Below, in pieces: positions 24,192-31,715 of a stretch of 64,000 bases of DNA; the first letter of the stretch is position 1, and the number at the start of each line of letters is the position of its first letter. The notes below the pieces were generated by a model, which saw only the letters and a list, made by a program, of their open reading frames with translations, was not told the origin of the DNA and made no database searches. The position numbers and the translations under genes were made by a program. This DNA is from Propionicicella superfundia DSM 22317 (GTDB lineage: Bacteria; Actinomycetota; Actinomycetes; Propionibacteriales; Propionibacteriaceae): the NCBI RefSeq assembly GCF_000423465.1, contig NZ_KE384020.1, forward strand, positions 489,671 to 553,670. The letters are read 5' to 3'.

Positions 24192-24692
24192 ATGCGCGAG
24201 ATGGAGGTACTCGGGGTCCGGGTCGAACTGCCCGGCAACGCGCCGTTGCTGCTTCTGCGGGAGCTGGGGGGAACCCGCTGCGTCCCCATCTGGATCGGTG
24301 CGGCCGAGGCGTCCGCGATAGCGAACGCCATGGAAGGCGTCCAGCCCTCCCGCCCGCTGACCCACGACCTGCTCTGCGATCTCGTCACCGACCTCGGCCA
24401 TGAGGTGTTCGAAGTGCGCATCACCGAACTGGTGGACGGCACCTACTACGCCGAACTGCAGGTGGACGGTCACATCGTCAGCGCTCGACCCTCCGACGCC
24501 GTGGCGGTCGCCGTCCGACTGGGCGTCCCTGTCATGTGTGCGGACGCGATCATCGACGATGTGGGGGTGGAGCTCCCCGAGAAGACCGAGGACGAGGTGG
24601 AGAAGTTCCGCGAGTTCCTCGATTCGGTCAATCCCGACGACTTCGAGCTGGGGGAGGGCGGCGCGCCCGATCCCGGCGAAACCAACTCTTAG
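24192..24692 (+). CDS. DUF151 bifunctional nuclease family protein (Rv1829-like)
   Basis: 166 residues. MEVLGVRVELPGNAPLLLL, CVPIWIGAAEASAIANAMEGVQ, RPLTHDLLCDLV and ARPSDAVAVAVRLGVPV are the conserved blocks of DUF151 (Bfn). Plant homologues act on RNA and DNA; in actinobacteria the role is unproven. The acidic C-terminal tail is variable. Lies in the conserved order between two MerR genes. Confidence 0.9.
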   Translation: MREMEVLGVRVELPGNAPLLLLRELGGTRCVPIWIGAAEASAIANAMEGVQPSRPLTHDLLCDLVTDLGHEVFEVRITELVDGTYYAELQVDGHIVSARPSDAVAVAVRLGVPVMCADAIIDDVGVELPEKTEDEVEKFREFLDSVNPDDFELGEGGAPDPGETNS

Positions 24693-24808
24693 GGCCCCCT
24701 TCAGGGTTGTGAGAGGCTCGGGCGTGTCCTTGGCTCGGCACGGAGGGTCGCCGATACGTTCGAGAGCCAATGGGCGGTGGTTCGGCCAGCATGCGAAGCG
24801 AGGTAGAT

Positions 24809-25390
24809 GTGAACGGTACGGCACCTCAGGGTGACCAGGCCCCCGATCCGCGGGCCGCACAGGACATGCTCTTCGACGGCGACTTCGCGCCCCTCCCGGA
24901 GGATCTGGGGTTCCGCGGTCCGGTCGCGTGCAGCGCCGCGGGGATCACCTACCGGCAGCTCGACTACTGGGCCCGAACGGGCCTGGTCGTGCCGGGGATC
25001 CGTCCTGCCGGCGGCTCGGGCACGCAACGTCTCTACAGCTTCCGCGACATCCTGCTGTTGAAGGTCATCAAGCGGCTCATCGACGCGGGCATCTCGCTGC
25101 AGCAGGTGCGGACCGCGATCGACCATCTACGAACCCGGGGGGTCGACGATCTCACGGGGGTGACGCTGATGAGCGACGGGGTGTCGGTGTACGAGTGCAC
25201 CTCCGACGACGAGGTGATCGACCTGCTGAAGGGCGGGCAGGGCATGTTCGGGATCGCTCTGGGCGGAGTGTGGCGGGACCTGGAGGGCGGTCTCCTGCAC
25301 CTGCCGTCCGAGCGGGCCGACGAGGACGCCGCCACGACGCGGGCAGGCGACGAGCTGGCAGAGCGCCGGCGTGCCCGCCGGACCGGCTAG
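24809..25390 (+). CDS. MerR-family regulator (Rv1830-like)
   Basis: 193 residues from GTG 24809, which follows GAGG; ATG 24791 would add six residues. The HTH ITYRQLDYWARTGLVVPGIRP and TQRLYSFRDILLLKVIKRLIDAGISLQQVRTAIDHL helix match the group closing the gcvH-garA-ftsR cluster (Rv1830). VSVYECTSDDEVIDLLKGGQGMFGIALGGVW is its conserved C-domain. No effector is known. A near-perfect terminator follows. Confidence 0.88.
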   Translation: MNGTAPQGDQAPDPRAAQDMLFDGDFAPLPEDLGFRGPVACSAAGITYRQLDYWARTGLVVPGIRPAGGSGTQRLYSFRDILLLKVIKRLIDAGISLQQVRTAIDHLRTRGVDDLTGVTLMSDGVSVYECTSDDEVIDLLKGGQGMFGIALGGVWRDLEGGLLHLPSERADEDAATTRAGDELAERRRARRTG

Positions 25391-25410
25391 CGATACGCGC
25401 GGCGGAAGCG

Positions 25411-25444
25411 GCGACGGGCCCGGCCGATCGGCCGGGCCCGTCGC
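25411..25444. terminator. Bidirectional terminator
   Basis: A perfect 34-base palindrome centred on GATC, between the converging MerR and phosphofructokinase genes. Lacking a T-tract on the plus side, but the stem is very stable. Confidence 0.75.
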
Positions 25445-25479
25445 ACGCGCACCCGCACGGGCGCACATCGGACTGGTGC

Positions 25480-26706
25480 TCAGTGCGCCGCGGCCGCCGC
25501 GGGAACGGGGGCGCCCTGACCGATCTCGGCCAGCAGGTCGACGAACCACTGCTGGGTGATGTCGAACGGCTTGCCGCCCTTGATCCGCTCGAACTCGATC
25601 GCCCGCAGCGCGCCGTCCTGGTCCTCGTCGTGTCCGATGACGCCGGACTCGCGACGCAGGCCGCAGTCGACGGCGTGGTCGGTCATCGTCCGGATGAGGT
25701 CCAGGTCGAACTGGTTCGCGGGGGCCGACCGGGCGTAGTAGCCCGACTTCTGGACGAGCACCTTCTCGGCCGAGAGCATCTTCGCGAACTGATCGCCGAA
25801 CCACTGCCCGGGGTTGATCCGTTCGAGCCGGATATGGCCGAAGGCGTCGCGCGCGACCTCGCGGCCCTCCTTCTCCATCTCGGCGACGATGGAGGAGACG
25901 CCCGCGCCCTCGGAGAGGAAGATGTTGACGTTGCCGACCTCGTCCATCACCTGGCGCAGCCGCTCCGCCTGTGTCTCGATGTCGATCTCGATCTCGGGGA
26001 CGAACACGGCATGGACGTCCCAGGCGGCGCTCGACAGGCCGATCTCCGGCAGCCACTCCTGAGCCTTCAGCCAGGTGCGATAGCGGTGCGCGCCGGCGGC
26101 GGTGAGCCACCCGCAGTTGCGGCCCATCACCTCGTGGACGATGAGGATCCGCTTGCCGGCGTTGTGCTCGGAGAAGACGTTCTGCGCGAACTGCGAGGTG
26201 TACTCGGCCGCGGTGTCCGCCCCCAGCGTCTGGACGATCGGGAAGACGTCGTTGTCGATCGTCTTCGGCAGGCCGACGACCGTCAGGCCGTAGTCGTTGG
26301 TGGCCAGGTACGCGGCGAGATCGGCCGCGGTGGTGTTCGTGTCGTCGCCGCCGATGGTGTGCAGGACGTCCACCCCGTCGGCGACGAGCTGGTCCGCCGC
26401 GACCTGCAGGGGCACCTGGCCCTCGACGACAAGCCCGCGCCTCACGCAGTCGGCCACGTTGGTGAGCTTCACCCGCGAGTTGCCGATCGGCGAGCCGCCG
26501 TATCGGTGGAGGACCTCTGCGTGGGCGCGCACCGCGTCGGTGACGGGAATCGAGTCGCCGGTGAGGAGTCCCTGGTAGCCATACCTGTACGCGATGATCT
26601 CGACCTCGGGGGCGAGCTCTGTGTAGCGGCTGATCAGCCCGCCCATCGCCGACGACAGGCATGGCGCGAAGCCTCCGGCCGTGAGAATTGCGACCTTCTT
26701 GACCAT
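25480..26706 (-). CDS. pfp: Pyrophosphate-dependent 6-phosphofructokinase
   Basis: 408 residues from ATG 26706. The catalytic PKTIDND (147-153) and GGDDTNT (119-125) are present; Asp after GGD in place of Gly, together with the Lys of PKTIDND, is the known marker of pyrophosphate rather than ATP as donor. The start VKKVAILTAGGFAPCLSSA and SPIGNSRVKLTN closely resemble the propionibacterial enzyme. It catalyses reversible phosphorylation of fructose 6-phosphate with PPi, saving ATP and serving both glycolysis and gluconeogenesis. Monocistronic. Confidence 0.93.
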   Translation of the reverse strand: MVKKVAILTAGGFAPCLSSAMGGLISRYTELAPEVEIIAYRYGYQGLLTGDSIPVTDAVRAHAEVLHRYGGSPIGNSRVKLTNVADCVRRGLVVEGQVPLQVAADQLVADGVDVLHTIGGDDTNTTAADLAAYLATNDYGLTVVGLPKTIDNDVFPIVQTLGADTAAEYTSQFAQNVFSEHNAGKRILIVHEVMGRNCGWLTAAGAHRYRTWLKAQEWLPEIGLSSAAWDVHAVFVPEIEIDIETQAERLRQVMDEVGNVNIFLSEGAGVSSIVAEMEKEGREVARDAFGHIRLERINPGQWFGDQFAKMLSAEKVLVQKSGYYARSAPANQFDLDLIRTMTDHAVDCGLRRESGVIGHDEDQDGALRAIEFERIKGGKPFDITQQWFVDLLAEIGQGAPVPAAAAAH

Positions 26707-26856
26707 TCGAGGACAGTCCTTTCCGCGAACCGGGAACGGTGATTTCGTACCTCGCAAGCCTACTGGCTGAGGGTCGGCGGAGATCGCCGAAGCGCGGAGC
26801 AGGGCCATGCACCGGCCGTCGGGCACACTGGTGCCACCCTTCGGAAAGGACGATCC

Positions 26857-27243
26857 ATGCGTTCGGAGTCGGGGCAGTCGGCCTCCGCGTTCGTGGCCGT
26901 CGTGGCGGTCGCACTGTTCCTCGTCGCGGGCCTCGTGGTGGACGGCGGCGGACGGCTCGCGGCGGTGGCGCGTGCCGATGCCGTCGCGGCGGCGGCCGTC
27001 CGGCTCGCGGCGGACGCGTCGGCGGCGTCCGGGGTGGACGGTGGGGCGGGCGGCGCGGCGCTCGGTCGCCGCGCGGCGGAGGAGTACCTCGCCGCACAGC
27101 CCGACGTGACGGGCGAGGTGCAGGTTGCCGGAGGCGTCGTCTCGGTCGAGGTTCGTGCGACACGGACCACCGTGTTCCTGTCCCTGGTGGGGATCCGCAC
27201 CGTGGCGGCGGAGGCGTCCGCCTCCGGCGTCCTCCGGGCGTGA
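26857..27243 (+). CDS. TadE/TadG-like pilus-assembly membrane protein, orphan
   Basis: 128 residues. GQSASAFVAVVAVALFLVAGLVVDGGGRL is a prepilin-like N-terminal hydrophobic segment (about 6-33) of the Flp pilus TadE/TadG kind (putative Flp pilus-assembly domain). The rest is Ala/Gly-rich and small (DADAVAAAAVRLAADAS-like). GGAAAGGAC precedes the ATG. No tad secretion genes are nearby in the window, so partners are elsewhere or it is a remnant. Confidence 0.6.
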   Translation: MRSESGQSASAFVAVVAVALFLVAGLVVDGGGRLAAVARADAVAAAAVRLAADASAASGVDGGAGGAALGRRAAEEYLAAQPDVTGEVQVAGGVVSVEVRATRTTVFLSLVGIRTVAAEASASGVLRA

Positions 27244-27329
27244 TCGCCCCCCGATCGCGCAGAGCGGCGCGCCGCACCCGGAGCCGCGGGACACGGGCCG
27301 CGCCACCCGGTTCGCCGACGGAGCCTGAG

Positions 27330-27335
27330 TAGACT
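27330..27335 (+). promoter_or_regulatory. -10 box for the YrdC/Sua5-family gene
   Basis: TAGACT ends seven bases before ATG 27343, again without a ribosome-binding site. Confidence 0.5.
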
Positions 27336-27342
27336 GCCGCGC

Positions 27343-27966
27343 ATGGCTCGCTACTTCGACGTTCACCCCCTGAACCCGCAGCCACACTCTCTCGACCAGA
27401 TGGTCGACATCGTGACCGCCGGTGGCCTGGTCGTCTACCCGACCGACTCCTGCTACGCCTTCGGGTGCCGGCTCGGAAACAAGCGCGGACTGGAGCGCAT
27501 CGCGGCCGTCCGTCATCTGTCGCCCAAACACCACTACACCCTCGTGTGCTCCGGATTCGCGCAGCTCGGTCAGTACGTGGAGATGAACAACCGTGTCTTC
27601 CGGGCCATCAAAGCGGTGACGCCCGGGCAGTACACCTTCATCCTGCGGGCCACCCGGGAAGCGCCGAAGGCCATGCAGAACGCGAAGCTGCACACGATCG
27701 GGGTCCGGGTCCCCGACCACCGCACGGCTCGCGCATTCCTCGAACGGCTCGGCGAGCCGCTGATGTCGAGCACGGTGCTGCTGCCGGGCAACGAGGAGCC
27801 CATGACCGACGGATGGGCGATCAAGGAGGAGCTCGACCATCTCGTGGACGCCGTCCTCGACTCCGGCGACTGCGGCGTGGAGCCGACGACCGTGGTCGAC
27901 CTCACCGGCGAGGAGCCGGTGGTGCTCCGGATCGGCGCGGGGGACCCTGAACCCTTCCAGGAGTGA
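27343..27966 (+). CDS. L-threonylcarbamoyladenylate synthase family protein (YciO-like)
   Basis: 207 residues. GGLVVYPTDSCYAFGCRLGNKRGLERI is the YrdC-fold ATP/threonine entry motif, followed by KHHYTLVCSGFAQLGQYV and YTFILRAT, RVPDHRTAR and SSTVLLPGNEEP. The wording is nearer to YciO than to TsaC/Sua5, so a role in tRNA t6A formation is possible but not certain. The YihY gene starts three bases after its stop, so they share a transcript. Confidence 0.85.
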   Translation: MARYFDVHPLNPQPHSLDQMVDIVTAGGLVVYPTDSCYAFGCRLGNKRGLERIAAVRHLSPKHHYTLVCSGFAQLGQYVEMNNRVFRAIKAVTPGQYTFILRATREAPKAMQNAKLHTIGVRVPDHRTARAFLERLGEPLMSSTVLLPGNEEPMTDGWAIKEELDHLVDAVLDSGDCGVEPTTVVDLTGEEPVVLRIGAGDPEPFQE

Positions 27967-27969
27967 CTC

Positions 27970-29034
27970 GTGCGCGAGTTCGTGGAGCGGGTTCTGGCCA
28001 ACCCCGTCGTGGCTCACGTCAGGCGAGCGAACGAGCGCTTCATCACCCGGCTCGGAAACCAGTCCGCGGCTGCGATCGCGTACTTCTCGGTCTTGTCGAT
28101 GGTGCCGATCCTGATGTTCGCCTTCGCGGTCGTGGGCGCGACGCTCACCGTCTTCCGCCCGGACCTGCTCGCCGAGCTGCAGGACCTGATCGCGGTGTAC
28201 CTGCCGGCGTCCGACGACCTCGGCGGCCGCGTGCAGGCCGTGGTCGTGCAGGCGCTGGAGAACTGGCGCGCCGTCGGCATCGTCGGCCTCGGAACCGGCA
28301 TGTGGTCGGGAGCGAACTGGGCGAAGAACCTCAAGCGCGCGATCCGCGCTCAGATGCGGGAGGACTACGACGCGGGCGATGACGACAGGATGTTCGTCCT
28401 CGACATGCTGACCAACCTCGGCATCGCGCTCGTGCTGCTCATCGCGCTGGGCGTGACCCTCGGGCTTTCCTCGGTCGTGACGTCCCTGTCGTCGCAGGTG
28501 CTCGGCTGGCTGGGGCTGCACGACCCGGTCAGCGGGTTCATCCTGAGTGCCACGAGCCTGGCCGTCTCCCTCGCCGCCGGGTTCGCCCTCTTCTGGTTCC
28601 TCACCGGTGTCGTCCCGGGGCGCTCCCAGCCGCGCAAGGCGGTCGCGCTCGGATCACTGGTGGGTGCGATCGGCATGGCGGCTCTGCAGTATCTGGGGGC
28701 GATCATCCTGGGGGCGTTCTCGAACAATGCCGCGGCGTCCCTGTTCGGGCCGGTCATCGTCTTGATGCTGTTCCTCAACATCTTCGCGACGCTCGTTCTC
28801 ATGATCGCCGCGTGGATCGCCACCTTCGACGAGGAGCGGCCGGCGGGCGCGCCGGGACCGGTGGGCCCGGACACCACCGAACCCGCCGTCGTGCCGGCGC
28901 CGGATCCCCGGCTGCGCCGCGGGTTCCGGATCGGTGCGACCGTCGCCGGCCTGCTGGTCCTGGCCGTCTCCGCCGGGCTGGCCGGTGCAGCGGGGCTGGT
29001 GCGCGCCGTCCGCTCCCGCGGGCGGTCGCGCTGA
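27970..29034 (+). CDS. YihY/BrkB family integral membrane protein
   Basis: 354 residues, GTG start. Six or seven TM helices; conserved SAAAIAYFSVLSMVPILMFAFAV at about 35-57, W...WSGANWAKNLKRAI and the C-terminal GAIILGAFSNNAAASLFGPVIVLMLFLN block characterise the family (formerly called ribonuclease BN in error). A Pro-rich cytoplasmic linker and an extra C-terminal TM (about 320-345) follow. Function unknown; transport of lipids or osmolytes has been suggested for homologues. Confidence 0.88.
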   Translation: MREFVERVLANPVVAHVRRANERFITRLGNQSAAAIAYFSVLSMVPILMFAFAVVGATLTVFRPDLLAELQDLIAVYLPASDDLGGRVQAVVVQALENWRAVGIVGLGTGMWSGANWAKNLKRAIRAQMREDYDAGDDDRMFVLDMLTNLGIALVLLIALGVTLGLSSVVTSLSSQVLGWLGLHDPVSGFILSATSLAVSLAAGFALFWFLTGVVPGRSQPRKAVALGSLVGAIGMAALQYLGAIILGAFSNNAAASLFGPVIVLMLFLNIFATLVLMIAAWIATFDEERPAGAPGPVGPDTTEPAVVPAPDPRLRRGFRIGATVAGLLVLAVSAGLAGAAGLVRAVRSRGRSR

Positions 29035-29037
29035 GGA

Positions 29038-29883
29038 TCAGCCTTCGTCCTCCACGTCCACGTACTTCTCGGGAGCCGCGTCCTCGGTCAGCGTGGCGGC
29101 GTGATCGGGCACCTCGAACTGGAGCGCACGGTCGGTGCGGCGGTACCCGGTCGACGGCGGGCGCTCCGGCAGCCTGAGCTCTGGGCGCTCGACGTGCTGG
29201 TAGGGGATGGAGGACAGCAGATGGTGGATCATGTTGATCCGGGCCTTGCGCTTGTCCTCGGACTCGACGACGTTCCAGCGCGCTTCCTCGATGTCGGTGT
29301 GGACGAACATCTCGTCCTTGGCGCGCGAGTACTCCTCCCAGCGGGTGAGGGACTCCAGGTCGGTGGGGGACAGCTTCCAGCGCCGCATCGGATCGGTGAG
29401 GCGCGACCTGAAGCGCTTCTCCTGCTCCTTGTCGGACACCGAGAACCAGTACTTCCGCAGCAGAATCCCGTCCTCGATGAGCATGCGCTCGAAGATGGGG
29501 CACTGGCGCAGGAAGCGGCGGTGCTCCTCGGTGGTGCAGTAGCCCATGACGCGCTCGACGCCGGCGCGGTTGTACCAGGAACGATCGAAGAGCCGGATCT
29601 CGCCCGCCGCCGGAAGGTGCTCGATGTAGCGCTGGAAGTACCACTGCGTGCGTTCGCGCTCCGTCGGCGCCGGCAAGGCGACGATGCGCGCGACGCGAGG
29701 GTTGAGGTATTCGGTGATGCGTTTGATCGCGCCGCCCTTGCCCGCGGCATCGCGACCCTCGAAGACGACCACGATCCGCTGTCCCGTGGCCTTCACCCAT
29801 TCCTGCATCTCCACCAGTTCGGCCTGGAGGCGCAGCAACTCGGCCTCGTAGAGCTCACGGTTCATGCGCTTCTTCTTCGACAT
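29038..29883 (-). CDS. ppk2: Polyphosphate kinase 2 (PPK2) family protein
   Basis: 281 residues. Walker A FEGRDAAGKGG (41-51), the lid ERTQWYFQRYIEHLPAAGE and Walker B IRLFDRSWYNRAGVERVMGY (D100) are those of class I PPK2 enzymes, which use polyphosphate to phosphorylate ADP or GDP. RMNRELYEAELLRLQAELVEMQEWV is the usual N-terminal helix. Converges on YihY with a three-base gap. Confidence 0.92.
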   Translation of the reverse strand: MSKKKRMNRELYEAELLRLQAELVEMQEWVKATGQRIVVVFEGRDAAGKGGAIKRITEYLNPRVARIVALPAPTERERTQWYFQRYIEHLPAAGEIRLFDRSWYNRAGVERVMGYCTTEEHRRFLRQCPIFERMLIEDGILLRKYWFSVSDKEQEKRFRSRLTDPMRRWKLSPTDLESLTRWEEYSRAKDEMFVHTDIEEARWNVVESEDKRKARINMIHHLLSSIPYQHVERPELRLPERPPSTGYRRTDRALQFEVPDHAATLTEDAAPEKYVDVEDEG

Positions 29884-29984
29884 GGCCACATCGTGCCGCA
29901 GCCAGGCGCCCGCGTCACGCTTTCCGCGGCGATAGCATCCGGACCTGAGGTCGGCGTCGACCCTGGGCGATGCGCTCGGCGGGC

Positions 29985-30194
29985 TCAGATCAGGCCGTTG
30001 GGGCGCTCGTCGAGAACGTCGACGCGCGGCGGGCGGAGGATGCTGCGGGCGACGTTGCGGAAGTCGAAGTTCTCCAGCACCCGAGCGGCCTGCTCGTCGC
30101 TCAGATCGTAGGCGTGGGCCAGCATCCGCACGTTCTCGGTGTAGAACGCGTGGAGCTTGTCGACTCCCCTGATGAACTCCAGCTCGTTGCTCAC
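29985..30194 (-). CDS. Small conserved-looking hypothetical protein
   Basis: 69 residues. GTG 30194 is chosen because GGAGGT stands directly upstream at good distance. The product NELEFIRGVDKLHAFYTENVRML...AYDLSDEQAARVLENFDF looks helical and soluble. It lies 101 bases upstream of ppk2 on the same strand and may share its transcript. Not recognised. Confidence 0.5.
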   Translation of the reverse strand: MSNELEFIRGVDKLHAFYTENVRMLAHAYDLSDEQAARVLENFDFRNVARSILRPPRVDVLDERPNGLI

Positions 30195-30360
30195 GGCACC
30201 TCCGGGATCGTGGTCGCACGCCAGGGTACGTACGGAGGGGAAACGACAGGTGACCGCGGGGTGTCCGCTGGGCGACACCTCGCCGGGATCGGGCGACCGC
30301 AGCGGCTGCGCGCATTCGTGCAGGTCTGTGCGGAGGAGCGGACGGCACGGCCGGGTTGTC

Positions 30361-30366
30361 TAGGCT
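30361..30366 (+). promoter_or_regulatory. -10 box for the Mak_N_cap gene
   Basis: TAGGCT ends six bases before ATG 30373; leaderless spacing. Confidence 0.5.
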
Positions 30367-30372
30367 TTGGCC

Positions 30373-30942
30373 ATGAGCGGAACCGCCAAGATCTACCCAG
30401 CGACCCTGACACCGTCGAAGCAGGAGCTCCTGAGCGCGTGGGTCCCGAAGCAGCCCTGGTTCGACGGGGACCCGGCCGACATCCGGCTCATCGCCCGGTA
30501 CCGCTTCGTCGACCCTGACGGCGAGGTCGGGATCGAGACCCATGTCATCGGATCCGCCGGGGTCTCCTATCACGTTCCCACGACCTGGCGCGCCGAGCCG
30601 CTGGAGGGCGCCGAGGAGTTCCTCATCGGCGAGTTGGAGCATTCCGTCCTCGGCCACCGGTACTGCTACGACGCGCCCGGCGACCCCGTCTACGCGGCGG
30701 AGTTGTTCCGTGTCATCCATGAGGGCGACACCGAGGCCGACCTCTCCCGGGGAGAGAAGAACATGACGGTCGCCGGCAGCGGCATCGTCCGTGTCTCCAA
30801 TGCGGCCGGAGAGGCCGTCCGGCTGATTCGCATCCTCGACGGGGAGCACGTGCCCGCGCCCCCGGTGCTCGGCACGCTCACCGGAGCCTGGTCCGACGGC
30901 GACGTCAGCCACACCGACGTCGTCCTGGCGGTGATCCGCTGA
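30373..30942 (+). CDS. Stand-alone maltokinase N-terminal cap-like domain protein
   Basis: 189 residues. KIYPATLTPSKQELLSAWVPKQPWF, the RFVDPDGEVGIETHVI strand and EEFLIGELEHSVLGHRYCYDAPGDPVYAAEL match the cap domain (Mak_N_cap) that precedes the kinase core in maltokinases and related sugar kinases. Here the cap is the whole protein, with no kinase domain. Such solitary caps occur in actinobacteria with unknown role. No trehalose or glucan genes are adjacent. Confidence 0.75.
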   Translation: MSGTAKIYPATLTPSKQELLSAWVPKQPWFDGDPADIRLIARYRFVDPDGEVGIETHVIGSAGVSYHVPTTWRAEPLEGAEEFLIGELEHSVLGHRYCYDAPGDPVYAAELFRVIHEGDTEADLSRGEKNMTVAGSGIVRVSNAAGEAVRLIRILDGEHVPAPPVLGTLTGAWSDGDVSHTDVVLAVIR

Positions 30943-31075
30943 CCTGTCGGCGAGACGGAGGCTTCCACCCCGGCGTTGTCGGCGGGCGGAGGTAGCGTTG
31001 TCGCCGCCGGGTTCGTGATGACCGCGGGGCGTTCCGGCGAGCCGCGCGGGGCCGGCACACAACGCGGGGAGGGTC

Positions 31076-31624
31076 ATGACGCAGGCACTGGTGATCATCG
31101 ATCTGCAACAGGGAGTCCTGGCGGAGCCCGGCACCTGGGACGCCGAGGGTGTCGTAGCCCGGGCAGCCGAGTTGGCGCGTCGGGCACGTCGCGCGAACGT
31201 TCCCGTGATCTGGGTGCAGCACGCGAGCGATGAGTTGGCCGACGGCAGCCCCGCGTGGGAGTTCGCACCGGGCCTCGGCCGGGACGAGGCCGAGCCGGTC
31301 GTCCACAAGCGCTATCCGGACGCCTTCGAGGAGACGACGCTCGCCGAGACTCTCGGCGACGTGCACCACCTGGTCGTGGCCGGCGCGCAGACCGATGCCT
31401 GCATCCGGGCGACCGTGCAGGGGGCGCTCGTCCGCGGATACGAGGTGACGCTCGCGGCCGACGCGCACACCACCGGGGAGTTCCCGCCCGAGTTCACCGG
31501 CGGTGAGCCGATCTCGGCCCGTACCAAGATCAACGTCATCAACTGCGTGGTCGAGTGGGGCAGCGCCTACCCGGGCCGGCGCGGTCACGCCGTTCCGGCC
31601 GCGGAGATCCTCTTCGGCACCTGA
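31076..31624 (+). CDS. Cysteine hydrolase, isochorismatase family
   Basis: 182 residues; GGGGAGGG precedes the ATG. The triad is visible: D9 in LVIIDLQQGV, the Lys of VHKRYPDAF and the Cys of AGAQTDACIRATVQGA. Members hydrolyse C-N bonds of small amides such as nicotinamide or biuret; substrate not predictable here. A second family member occurs near 46.1 kb. Confidence 0.9.
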   Translation: MTQALVIIDLQQGVLAEPGTWDAEGVVARAAELARRARRANVPVIWVQHASDELADGSPAWEFAPGLGRDEAEPVVHKRYPDAFEETTLAETLGDVHHLVVAGAQTDACIRATVQGALVRGYEVTLAADAHTTGEFPPEFTGGEPISARTKINVINCVVEWGSAYPGRRGHAVPAAEILFGT

Positions 31625-31715
31625 CCACGGGCAGGCCGGCGCGCCCAGGGCGTTGTCCACGGGGGCGCAGACTGGTTGAGTGGGACTCGTCGATCCACCG
31701 CACACAGGAGGCAGC

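Noticed and set aside
25127-28521. Very long minus-strand frames spanning the phosphofructokinase and neighbouring genes
   Set aside because: Only the part from 26706 to 25480 encodes a recognisable protein; the rest is antisense to the YrdC-family, YihY and MerR genes.
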